Assembly (NCBI RefSeq): GCF_000282455.1
Contig: NZ_AKJG01000055.1
Coordinates: forward strand, 1-64,000
Length of the DNA: 64,000 nt
Source of the DNA: Pseudomonas sp. GM74
Lineage (GTDB): Bacteria; Pseudomonadota; Gammaproteobacteria; Pseudomonadales; Pseudomonadaceae
Reading direction: 5' to 3'
Part shown: positions 54,865 through 62,518 of the stretch, piece after piece
Layout of the letters: each line of letters opens with the position of its first letter
How positions within the stretch are numbered: position 1 is the stretch's first letter
Translations under genes and position numbers: made by a program
Notes under the pieces: generated by a model
The model's database searches: none
What the model saw: only the letters and a program-made list of their open reading frames with translations
What the model was told of the DNA's origin: nothing

Positions 54865-55770
54865 ATGAGTTTGCACACGAAAGTTCTCGATGGAAGTCAG
54901 CAGTCAGCGGTCGCCAGACTGTTCTCTGCCGCTGTCATTCGAGAGCTTGCTCAAAAAGGCAAGTCACCCTTATTTTCTAGGCTTATCAAAGAATCTCTAG
55001 CAATTAATGAAGCCAGTCTTGCAGCCCCTATTAGTGCAGTATTTGAAAGTGCCTTTAATCTTCTGAGAAAAAAAGACTACAGACACGAGTATGCATACAA
55101 AGCAGCCATCACAAAAAAACTACTTCTCGGAAGACACTCGCTCAACACCGCCTCTTTAGTTACAGAATTTCGTGTCGATAACTGCAAGGCCGACGTAGCC
55201 ATATTCAACGGCACGTCTACTGCATATGAAATAAAATCTGAACGCGACAACTTAGGCAGACTACAAGTTCAAGTAGACACTTACAAAAAATTCTTCGCGA
55301 AGGTTTATGTAATTACTGGCGAAAATCACTTAGACGAAATACTAAAAACCACCCCCGCAGATATCGGAGTCCTCCTTCTAAACAACAGATTTGGAATTTC
55401 CACAATAAGGGAGATTCAAGACTCTCCGGAAAGAGTTTCTCCGGAAGTCATATTCGAAGCAATCCAAATTCGAGAATCGTTGGAGATCTTAAAGTCTTTT
55501 GGGATCACTCCGCCACAAGTGGCCAATACGGAGATCAGATCAGCAGTTCGCGAAATTTTCAGATCACTGGACCCTGTAACCACACATGGCTATATGGTTA
55601 AAACTCTCCGAAAGTCGCGAAGCTCTTTACCTCTCGCAGAAATATTGCCTAAACTTCCAGATTCATTGCAGGCGGCAGTTTTCTCTACCCCATTGAAGTT
55701 ACGAGAACAAACAACGCTGTTGGAAGCTGTAAACACATCAATCAGGGAGGCCCTTAACTGGGCGAGATAA
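54865..55770 (+). CDS. sce7726-type protein with PD-(D/E)XK nuclease-like core
   Basis: 301 aa, low GC. A restriction-endonuclease-like core is visible: E101 (TEFRVDN), D110 in CKADVAIFNG, E122-I-K124 in AYEIKSERDN and Q136 in LQVQVDTY, i.e. D-(x)11-E-x-K with a downstream Q. The N-terminus (20-90) and C-terminus (180-300) are helical. The gene is the first of a tight three-gene operon; sce7726-type and sce7725-type genes are known to occur side by side. A DNA-cleaving effector role is inferred, not shown. Confidence 0.75.
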   Translation: MSLHTKVLDGSQQSAVARLFSAAVIRELAQKGKSPLFSRLIKESLAINEASLAAPISAVFESAFNLLRKKDYRHEYAYKAAITKKLLLGRHSLNTASLVTEFRVDNCKADVAIFNGTSTAYEIKSERDNLGRLQVQVDTYKKFFAKVYVITGENHLDEILKTTPADIGVLLLNNRFGISTIREIQDSPERVSPEVIFEAIQIRESLEILKSFGITPPQVANTEIRSAVREIFRSLDPVTTHGYMVKTLRKSRSSLPLAEILPKLPDSLQAAVFSTPLKLREQTTLLEAVNTSIREALNWAR

Positions 55771-55771
55771 A

Positions 55772-56707
55772 ATGTATTATCCATATTTTCGCGGCAAACA
55801 GTTCGACTTACTTACAATAAAAGAGTCTGCAGAGGTTTTAGCTAAAAACAATATCATTTCGATAATTGAGCCGGTCCGAGAGTCGCTAAGCGGCCTAAAA
55901 AGATCAATTGAAGCTCTATCAGCAGCTGGCGCCGAAGCAGTTTTGATTGTTAATCCATATTACGGCGACCATACAGAAAACTCCGACGCGATCCAATCAT
56001 TCGTAACAGAAGAAATTAAGGCACACCGAAATGTGTCGGTTGGCGTTCTACTTACAAGTGAGACTAGTACTGCTGACGCGCTGGACATCTGTGCCACATA
56101 CCCGAATCACTCCCTGTACTTTATTCACTTTGGATTTACTGAACCAAAAGCCCTAGTTGAAGCTACGCAGAACTGGCAACGGAAAGTCAGTCATATATTC
56201 GCAGAGGAATACTGCGGAAAGCTTTATCAGAAACACTTCAGTGATGACACTCGCATACTCCTGCGCAACGGTTTCAAACGCCAAGCCAATAGTAAATATC
56301 CTGATGTAGAGCCTTTCTCAGACCTGCATGCGACATTCAAAGATGAGGGTGTTGATGGCTTTGGAGACTTTTTGATCGTAGGAGATGAGTACTCTGAATC
56401 TGGTGGCCCAGCTTATGCAGTTGCGATCCACCTGACATTCATTGATCCTGAAATGGACAATGCAATGTATATCTACCACTTCAAATCGGATAGACAAGAC
56501 ACCCCAACTGACCCGGCAGGCAAATTCTACGAAGCATTGACTAAGTTGATCGCAAAGCTAGAAGAACCCAATACGAAAATCCTACGAACCTCGGCTGTCG
56601 AAGAATTCGTCGAGCTTTATAACAAAAAACACTTCCCTGGGCTTGGGTATATAAAAAAGCTTTCTATGAAACACCACATTGAAGTTTTAGCAAACTACCT
56701 TGGGTAA
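55772..56707 (+). CDS. sce7725-type protein
   Basis: 311 aa beginning MYYPYFRGKQFDLLTIKESAEVLAKNNIISIIEPVRESLSGLKRSIEAL, matching the sce7725 family, which resembles the phage-associated Beta-protein family (YxPxLRGKQ start). The middle holds FIHFGFTEPKALVEATQNW and a DEYSESGGPAYAVAIHLTFIDPE segment. No nuclease or ATPase motif is visible. Only 1 nt separates it from the nuclease gene and 5 nt from the next gene, so all three work together. It may be a sensor or partner of the nuclease-like protein. Confidence 0.72.
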   Translation: MYYPYFRGKQFDLLTIKESAEVLAKNNIISIIEPVRESLSGLKRSIEALSAAGAEAVLIVNPYYGDHTENSDAIQSFVTEEIKAHRNVSVGVLLTSETSTADALDICATYPNHSLYFIHFGFTEPKALVEATQNWQRKVSHIFAEEYCGKLYQKHFSDDTRILLRNGFKRQANSKYPDVEPFSDLHATFKDEGVDGFGDFLIVGDEYSESGGPAYAVAIHLTFIDPEMDNAMYIYHFKSDRQDTPTDPAGKFYEALTKLIAKLEEPNTKILRTSAVEEFVELYNKKHFPGLGYIKKLSMKHHIEVLANYLG

Positions 56708-56712
56708 CCATC

Positions 56713-57732
56713 ATGAGAAAGTGCTGCCCAAATTGCTTTAGCGATAATCACTTAGGCTCAGTAATCCAAGAAATAGCTCAAGAGCATGGGGATTGTTCAT
56801 TCTGTAAATCTAAAAACCTACCTTTGGTCGAACCAGTTCAGCTTAGAGAATATTTTGAGTTATTGACGGGCATTTATACAAAGGCAGACACAGGAGCGAC
56901 GCTAGGGGAGTGGTTTAAAAACGATTGGAATATGTTCTACAGTCTGGACTTGGCGAATACAAAAGATTTACTTGCCGACGTATTCCAGGACGGCAATTTT
57001 CCGCGAGTCATTTTTGCGCCTTCAAGCAAATGCTTTTCTAAAAACCTAGACAACTGGGAAAACCTTCGCAAAGAGTTGATGGAAGAAAACAGATTTTTCC
57101 CAAAAGAGACAATCAGCCTAGAAAGATTCTCTTATCTTCTCTCTCAACTGATTTATAAAGATCCGCTCCCTGAAAAATGGTACAGGGCAAGAATCCAGGA
57201 ATCTGAAGAACCATACCCACTCGAAAAAATGGGACCGCCCCCTAAAGATAAGGCAACCCATGGTCGAGCAAACCCTGTGGGGATACCCTATCTGTATGTC
57301 GCGTCGGATGTTTTAACGTCGATCTCGGAAATCCGACCTCATACTGGGGAATTTGTAACGGTCGCAGAGTTTAAAGTTATAGAAGAAGTTAGACTCGCAG
57401 ACTTACGAAATCCGCGAAGTTTAATAACGCCATTTATCTGTGCTGATGATGAGGAAATTGCGGCGCTTCGGGGAGATATTGAGTTTTTGGTTCGTCTGGG
57501 CGAGGAGCTAACTCGACCTGTACTACCAAAATCCGCTGCGATTGACTATATACCAAGCCAGTATTTGTGCGAGCTCATAAAGAAAAATGGATTCGATGGC
57601 GTTATTTATAAAAGCTCAGTTGGCGAGGAAATCAATCTCGCACTTTTCTATCCCGCCAAGGCAAAGGGGGTTCAGCTGATTCCTCATAGGGTTCAACGTG
57701 TTTCTGTGGATGCTGAACCCTGCGCGACCTGA
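56713..57732 (+). CDS. Zinc-ribbon/HEPN-RES N-terminal plus RES-domain protein
   Basis: 339 aa. A zinc ribbon C5-x2-C8...C28-x2-C31 at the N-terminus, then a helical HEPN/RES N-terminal-like segment (about 40-150), then a RES domain: R158/R160 in KWYRARIQES, ANPVGIPYLYVASD, E206 in ISEIRPH and S301/S302 in VIYKSS, the Arg-Tyr-Glu-Ser set expected for NAD+ handling by RES toxins. RES proteins degrade NAD+ in toxin-antitoxin systems; no Xre-type antitoxin is adjacent. This suggests control by the other two operon products. Confidence 0.75.
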   Translation: MRKCCPNCFSDNHLGSVIQEIAQEHGDCSFCKSKNLPLVEPVQLREYFELLTGIYTKADTGATLGEWFKNDWNMFYSLDLANTKDLLADVFQDGNFPRVIFAPSSKCFSKNLDNWENLRKELMEENRFFPKETISLERFSYLLSQLIYKDPLPEKWYRARIQESEEPYPLEKMGPPPKDKATHGRANPVGIPYLYVASDVLTSISEIRPHTGEFVTVAEFKVIEEVRLADLRNPRSLITPFICADDEEIAALRGDIEFLVRLGEELTRPVLPKSAAIDYIPSQYLCELIKKNGFDGVIYKSSVGEEINLALFYPAKAKGVQLIPHRVQRVSVDAEPCAT

Positions 57733-57884
57733 GGGGACGGCCAAAAATACAGCGCGGCGCGGTGTGAGCGGGTTGCAGCTCGCTCTCTGCTGGGCTTCCC
57801 CACAGCTTTTGTATCCCATCATGTCTCCCAACAACCATGCCGATAAAATCAATATGCTAGGTTGCTGGCTCTGAGCTTTTCCGC

Positions 57885-58025
57885 ACCGTACCGCTGTAAC
57901 GAGAAAGCCTCGGGCCTTGCGGATCCGGGGCTTTTTTGTGGGTGTTGTTTTTTGAAATCAAATTGACTCAATTGGCATCGGGCGATGCGGTAGCAGACCA
58001 TTGGCAATCATCGGCGCGAGTTCCT
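57885..58025. repeat. Right direct repeat of the tRNA-Arg island
   Basis: Begins GCACCGTACCGCTGTAACG, comparable to the tRNA 3' end copy, and ends ATCGGCGCGAGTTCC. It carries a duplicate of the tRNA-Arg terminator but no tRNA, so it could be an old attachment-site duplicate or the remnant of a tandem tRNA copy. Confidence 0.75.
57904..57937 (+). terminator. Duplicate terminator at right island edge
   Basis: AAAGCC...GGCTTTTTT hairpin as at 53094-53127; it would end the three-gene operon, which stops 170 bp upstream. Confidence 0.75.
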
Positions 58026-58362
58026 TGGCCTAGCCAATAGCATGCGGGCTGGCATAGAACCGACCATGCCCCACCTTGACCAGCAGAGCAGTCGGCCCGA
58101 CGTGCTGCCGGCGTTACTGCCGCTACCCCCCGCCCCTGAATTCGCCGCCATGGATGCGGTCACCCTTCCAGAGAAACTGCTCCCCCCGAATGTTGCGCAT
58201 AACAACGCGCTACCCGGCTCCTGCCTGGTCCCCCCGATCCTCCCTCACTCCAAAGTTTTCTTGGCCTTACCTTCTTCAGTTTGATTAGAATGGTGGCACA
58301 TTGCCTCAAATCACAATGGATTGTCCCATTCGGGATTTCTTACGCTCATAGAGATATTAGAA

Positions 58363-58872
58363 ATGATGATGTTAAAACGCTGCCTGGTGCTTTCGATTGC
58401 TGCTGTTCTTGCTGGCTGCCAAACGTCCGGTGAGGAGTATCAAGCAGATGTATTCGACGCCAGTCAGGTAAACAGCCAGCAGGAAGCTAAAACCGTAAAA
58501 ATCCTTACGATTTCGCCGAGCAAGATAAAAGTCAGCAACGAAAAGAACAAAAAAGCCGCCATGATGGCGGGTGGGGTACTGGGTCTGATCGGTGGCGCCG
58601 CACTGGGCAACACGAAAAACACTGACACGGCCATTGTTGGCGGTGTAGCCGGTGGCGCTGCAGGCGCCATGGCGGGTTCGTTGGTCAATGACACCACCCT
58701 GGTACCGGGCGTGCTGATTGGTTATTCCGAAAGCGGCAAGATCTACACGTCCGCCCAGGTGGGTCGCCCTTGTGAGTTCAAGGTTGGCGAAATCTCCCTG
58801 ATGGTGATGACGACCTCCAACGAAACACGCATTCAGCCGAATGCGACCTGTCCAGAACCCAAGAAAAGCTAA
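58363..58872 (+). CDS. Glycine-zipper outer-membrane lipoprotein (SlyB-like)
   Basis: 169 aa. Signal peptide with lipobox LAGC, a Lys-rich segment, then a glycine-zipper (AGGVLGLIGGAALGN ... IVGGVAGGAAGAMAGSLV) and a C-terminal beta-rich domain with two Cys (in RPCEFKV and ATCPEP). Resembles SlyB/YcfJ-type envelope proteins. Three successive ATGs (58363, 58366, 58369) leave the exact start open. It starts 10 bp before... and is followed after 10 bp by the next gene, so the two are probably cotranscribed. Confidence 0.8.
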   Translation: MMMLKRCLVLSIAAVLAGCQTSGEEYQADVFDASQVNSQQEAKTVKILTISPSKIKVSNEKNKKAAMMAGGVLGLIGGAALGNTKNTDTAIVGGVAGGAAGAMAGSLVNDTTLVPGVLIGYSESGKIYTSAQVGRPCEFKVGEISLMVMTTSNETRIQPNATCPEPKKS

Positions 58873-58882
58873 GGGGTCGGAC

Positions 58883-59413
58883 ATGAAACATATAGTTCTG
58901 GGCTCCGTCCTCGCACTGCTCGCCATGCCGACATTGGCAGGCCAATTCGACAATCTGTATCAAATCGAACAGCAAACCAAACAGGCTGAAGCAAACGCTG
59001 AGGCCGAACGCCTCCGCCAGGCGGCAGCCGACCGGGCACGCGAGGAAGCTCGTAGCGCTGCTGATCGTCGGCAACGGGCAGTGGCACAGCAAGCTGCGCA
59101 GCAAAGGGCCCTTGAGCAGCGCAAGACACAAGAACTTGAACATAAGCGTGTTCAAACCCGTGAAGAAGGCTTCGAAGACGAGTTGCGCGCACTGGAGCTG
59201 GAAGAGCGCCGCCTGGCACTACAGGCCAAGCGCGCGCGCACCGCACGCGCCAACGACTACATTGATGCGGAGTTGCGTGACAGCGCGGCACGCACCGATG
59301 TAATCCAGTCTGAAGCCGACTCCGCGCGCAATGTGACCTCCGGTGCCAAGTCTCTGCTGGAAGATACCGGCAAGGCTGACGTCAACCGCTCCAGCCGCTT
59401 GTTCGGCGAGTAA
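58883..59413 (+). CDS. Periplasmic coiled-coil protein (DUF5384-like)
   Basis: 176 aa. Signal peptide (MKHIVLGSVLALLAMPTLAG), then a long charged coiled coil rich in Ala, Arg, Glu and Gln (about 25-120, AEANAEAERLRQAAADRAREEARS) and a short tail. DUF5384-type proteins of enterobacteria have this architecture; no activity is known. AAGGGG lies before ATG 58883. Cotranscribed with the glycine-zipper lipoprotein gene 10 bp upstream. Confidence 0.75.
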   Translation: MKHIVLGSVLALLAMPTLAGQFDNLYQIEQQTKQAEANAEAERLRQAAADRAREEARSAADRRQRAVAQQAAQQRALEQRKTQELEHKRVQTREEGFEDELRALELEERRLALQAKRARTARANDYIDAELRDSAARTDVIQSEADSARNVTSGAKSLLEDTGKADVNRSSRLFGE

Positions 59414-59474
59414 TCTTCCTATCGATCTTCCCCGGACCCTGGTCCGGGGCATCCGTTATCAGAGATGAATTCAT

Positions 59475-59804
59475 ATGCTGCGTTTATGCACGCTGATTGC
59501 CGCGGGACTGCTCCTGAGCGCCTGCTCCAAAGAAGACCCCAAAACCCAGGTTCCAGCTGTCGACCTGCACGGACGCCTGGTGGTGGATCAGGAGATGACG
59601 ACCAGTCGTCAAGCCCAAGGGATCAATGGTGAGTATTACAAGCGCGTACTCACCGTTAATGGCCAAGAGATGGTCTTTACCGATTTCATCAAGCAGTTTT
59701 GCTCTGACGCCAACACCCGCGACGAAACCTGTCTGAAAGCCTTTCGCATCAAGAAAATCGACGATGTCAGCGGCGCAACCAAATTTCTCCCCAATGGGCT
59801 CTGA
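59475..59804 (+). CDS. Small hypothetical lipoprotein
   Basis: 109 aa; lipobox LSAC at about residue 17, then VDLHGRLVVDQEMTTSRQAQGINGEYYKRVLTVNGQEMVFTDFIKQFCSDANTRDETC. Two Cys could be bonded. No family recognised. Probably the third gene of the small envelope operon, 61 bp after the coiled-coil gene. Confidence 0.7.
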   Translation: MLRLCTLIAAGLLLSACSKEDPKTQVPAVDLHGRLVVDQEMTTSRQAQGINGEYYKRVLTVNGQEMVFTDFIKQFCSDANTRDETCLKAFRIKKIDDVSGATKFLPNGL

Positions 59805-59854
59805 TACTGGTAAGTACGGCTGACACAGCACATCAGGACTGTTGTCTGGACCCA

Positions 59855-59882
59855 CAAAAAAACCGCCGAAGCGGTTTTTTTT
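59855..59882. terminator. Bidirectional terminator
   Basis: AAAAAAACCGC-CGAA-GCGGTTTTTTTT, with T-runs in both directions, between convergent genes. Confidence 0.9.
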
Positions 59883-60160
59883 CATTCTGTCGTCCAGTCG
59901 AACTCGTCGTACTCATCATCGTCCTCGTCGTCCTCGTCGTCCTCGAAAAACTCCTCCTCAAGGTCGTCGTCTTCAACAACGTCTTCTTCCGGCTGGTTCA
60001 GCAGAAAATCCTTGCGACTCTCGGTAATCGCTCGCCGCAGTTCTTCACCCTTTTGCGGGCAGTTGAGCATTTGGGCGATGCGGTCGATTTTTTTTGCCAC
60101 GGCATCCTCCAACGCATCGGCTATGGCCTGATAGTGCGCGCTTTCGGGGGTGGATGCCAA
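59882..60160 (-). CDS. Small protein with strongly acidic C-terminal tail
   Basis: 92 aa. An N-terminal helical part (YQAIADALEDAVAKKIDRIAQMLNCPQKGEELRRAI) is followed by a tail of mainly Asp and Glu (EDVVEDDDLEEEFFEDDEDDEDDDEYDEF). Similar small acidic proteins are annotated as hypothetical in Pseudomonas; the tail may mimic nucleic acid or be a metal buffer. Separated by 56 bp from the PEBP gene upstream on the same strand. Confidence 0.7.
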   Translation of the reverse strand: MASTPESAHYQAIADALEDAVAKKIDRIAQMLNCPQKGEELRRAITESRKDFLLNQPEEDVVEDDDLEEEFFEDDEDDEDDDEYDEFDWTTE

Positions 60161-60216
60161 ATCCCCGGAATGCAGCGCACCTCAGTTTTCTGCAAATCCG
60201 CCGGGGCGATCAGCCT

Positions 60217-60777
60217 TCAGCGGTGATAGCGCCGCACCACGCTGCTGTTTTTCAGGACGTGGCCTTTGATTTTTTCCAGCAGTTGCGCACGGGTCAGGCC
60301 GGCGGGCAAGGCGTCCGGGGCCAGGTCCAGGGCGTAGATCTGGATGATGTAGTGGTGCGCGCTGTCGCCGACGGGCGGGCAAGGACCAATGTAGCCGGTG
60401 GTTTCCTTGCTGTTGGTACCGCCGACGCCCTCGAGGCCTGGTTTGCTCCCGGCGCCGGCTGGAATCTGGTGGGTGCCGGCCTTGATGCCGTAATGCACCC
60501 AGTTATCGACGCCCTGGCCTTTCTGGCCGTCAGGGTCGTGCATGACAATGGCGTAGCTTTGGGTGGCTGCCGGGCCGGCGTTCCAGTTCAATGCCGGGGA
60601 AATGTTATGCCCGCCACAGCCCGCGGAATCGCCGGCGGCGGCGGACGTGAACAAACGGTCATCGGAGACACCCGGAATGTTCAGGGTGAAGCGCTCCTGG
60701 GCCTGCGCCGGGAACTGCACGCAAAGGGCGACTGCCAAGGACACGAGCCAAGGGTTAATTGAGGTCAATCGGGGCAT
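60217..60777 (-). CDS. YbhB/YbcL-type PEBP family protein, exported
   Basis: 186 aa with signal peptide (VSLAVALCVQFPAQAQ). PEBP fold blocks: CGGHNISPALNW, IVMHDPDGQKGQGVDNWVHYGI, TGYIGPCPPVGDSAHHYIIQIYALD. The bacterial Raf-kinase-inhibitor-like proteins bind small phosphorylated or anionic ligands; the role is unclear. ATG 60777 is used because it begins the signal peptide. Confidence 0.88.
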   Translation of the reverse strand: MPRLTSINPWLVSLAVALCVQFPAQAQERFTLNIPGVSDDRLFTSAAAGDSAGCGGHNISPALNWNAGPAATQSYAIVMHDPDGQKGQGVDNWVHYGIKAGTHQIPAGAGSKPGLEGVGGTNSKETTGYIGPCPPVGDSAHHYIIQIYALDLAPDALPAGLTRAQLLEKIKGHVLKNSSVVRRYHR

Positions 60778-60916
60778 ACCGGAGCACCTTGTGCGTGTTG
60801 GGCCGTCGTCGGCGTGCAAACTATAGCCGGACCGTTCACGCCGTGGCAGGGGCAATTGGCTGAACCTCGCTATAAGTACCAGACTCATAAGTGAAACGTC
60901 TGACTGGAGAGCGATC

Positions 60917-62446
60917 ATGACTCTGCATCGCGTTGCGCGTGTCGCCAATGTGCCCGAAGACCGGGGTCTGGAAGTGCAGGTCCAGGACAGCAAGATTCTG
61001 CTGTTGCGGGCCGGCGAACAACTGCGCGCTTATCAGGCCGAATGCCCGCACGCCGGAGCCCCGCTGGCGGATGGGGCGATTTGTCATGGACGCCTGACCT
61101 GTCCGTGGCACAAGGCGCAGTTTCGAGTCGAGGATGGCGGGCTGTGTGAACCGCCGGCCCTGGACAGTCTCAAGCGCTATCCCCTTGAAGTCCGTGACGG
61201 CGACATCTGGGTCGGCGATCAGCCGATGCCGGGTGCCCACCCGCCACCGGCCGACGATCCACGAACCTTCATTATTGTCGGCGCTGGCGCGGCAGGCACG
61301 GCGGCAGCGGCGTGTTTGCGCGAGAAAGGTTTCGGCGGCCGGTTACTGTTGATCGACCGCGAAGCCGATGCCGGATACGACCGCACCGCGCTGAGCAAAT
61401 ACGTGATCGCCGGGGAGATGCCACTGGACGAGGTCCCGCCGTTGCGTGACGAGGATTTTTACCGCGAGCAGCGGATCGAGCGCCTGCAAGGCGAAGTGGC
61501 AAGCCTGGATGCGCCAAACCGGACGCTGCGCCTGACTGACGGCCAATCACTGACATACGACGCCGCGCTGCTGGCCACCGGCGGCGTGCCCAACCCGCTG
61601 ACGCTGCCCGGCGCCGATCTGCCGCAAGTATTCGTCCTGCGCTCCAAAGCCCATGCGCAACAGATTCTGGACAGCGCCAGCGCCGGTCAGCGGGTGGTGA
61701 TCATCGGCGACAGTTTCATTGCCATGGAGTCCGCCTCGTCCCTGCGCCAGCTTGGCCTGAATGTGACCGTGCTGGCCCGCCACGAAGTGCCGTTTGCCAA
61801 ACAGTTCGGTGATACGGTCGGCAAGGCCATTCGCGCGCGGCATGAAGCCAATGGCGTCGTGTTTCATACCCGGGGCAATGCGGTACAGATCGAAGGGACG
61901 GACAAGGTCGAAGCCGTGCGCCTGGACAACGGCCAACGCTTGGCGGCAGATCTGGTGCTGGTCGGCATCGGCGTCATGCCAGCCACTGCGGCCTTTACCG
62001 GGTTGCCGAAGGAGCAGGATCACTCGCTGCGTGTCGACGGCACTATGCGCGTGGCCGACGGCCTCTGGGCGGCTGGCGATATCGCAACGTTCCCGCTGAA
62101 CAGCCAACACCTGCGCATCGAACACTGGCGACTGGCCCAACAGCAGGCGCGGATCGCCGCGGCCAATATGCTGGGTGGTGACGAACATTACCTCGACGTG
62201 CCGTTTTTCTGGACCTGGCATTTCGGTAAAACCTACGACTACCTCGGGCACGCCGAGGCCTGGGACGAAGTGGAGTTCAAGGGCGACCCTTACGATCCGC
62301 CGTTCATCGGCCTGTTCGGAAAAAACGGTGTGGTATCGGCGGCGGTAGCCTGCGAGATGGACCGGGCCATGGCGATGCTCGCCGAGCGGATGAAACAACC
62401 CTTGCTCTGGGAAGAGGCATGGCGCCTGATCCGTAACGTTGTTTAG
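60917..62446 (+). CDS. Rieske/FAD pyridine-nucleotide oxidoreductase (AIF-like)
   Basis: 509 aa. N-terminal Rieske domain with ligands in CPHAGAPL and CPWHKAQF (C-x-H and C-x2-H); FAD domain from about residue 115 (FIIVGAGAAGTAAAACLREKGF), NAD motif VVIIGDSFIAMESASSLRQLG, and FAD end motif WAAGDIATFP. This Rieske-fused AIF/ferredoxin-reductase type transfers electrons from NAD(P)H through an iron-sulfur centre. Partner unknown. It stands alone; a shared terminator lies downstream. Confidence 0.9.
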   Translation: MTLHRVARVANVPEDRGLEVQVQDSKILLLRAGEQLRAYQAECPHAGAPLADGAICHGRLTCPWHKAQFRVEDGGLCEPPALDSLKRYPLEVRDGDIWVGDQPMPGAHPPPADDPRTFIIVGAGAAGTAAAACLREKGFGGRLLLIDREADAGYDRTALSKYVIAGEMPLDEVPPLRDEDFYREQRIERLQGEVASLDAPNRTLRLTDGQSLTYDAALLATGGVPNPLTLPGADLPQVFVLRSKAHAQQILDSASAGQRVVIIGDSFIAMESASSLRQLGLNVTVLARHEVPFAKQFGDTVGKAIRARHEANGVVFHTRGNAVQIEGTDKVEAVRLDNGQRLAADLVLVGIGVMPATAAFTGLPKEQDHSLRVDGTMRVADGLWAAGDIATFPLNSQHLRIEHWRLAQQQARIAAANMLGGDEHYLDVPFFWTWHFGKTYDYLGHAEAWDEVEFKGDPYDPPFIGLFGKNGVVSAAVACEMDRAMAMLAERMKQPLLWEEAWRLIRNVV

Positions 62447-62462
62447 AGATGCCGTACAGCAA

Positions 62463-62499
62463 AACGCCCGGCGCCTGCGCGATGCAGAGGCCGGGCGTT
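62463..62499. terminator. Bidirectional terminator-like hairpin
   Basis: Stem AACGCCCGGC / GCCGGGCGTT, 17-nt loop, between convergent genes; four T on the minus strand side. Confidence 0.75.
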
Positions 62500-62518
62500 A
62501 CCGGGTAAACGGCCGCCG

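Larger units (their letters stand above)
57733..58362. other. Right island boundary without gene
   Basis: About 630 bp. It holds the right direct repeat and then a stretch with no supported gene up to the lipoprotein at 58363. No integrase is found on either side of the island within the window. Confidence 0.5.

Noticed and set aside
53003..58025. CRISPR array or retron at the tRNA island
   Set aside because: No regularly spaced repeats and no reverse transcriptase frame are present.
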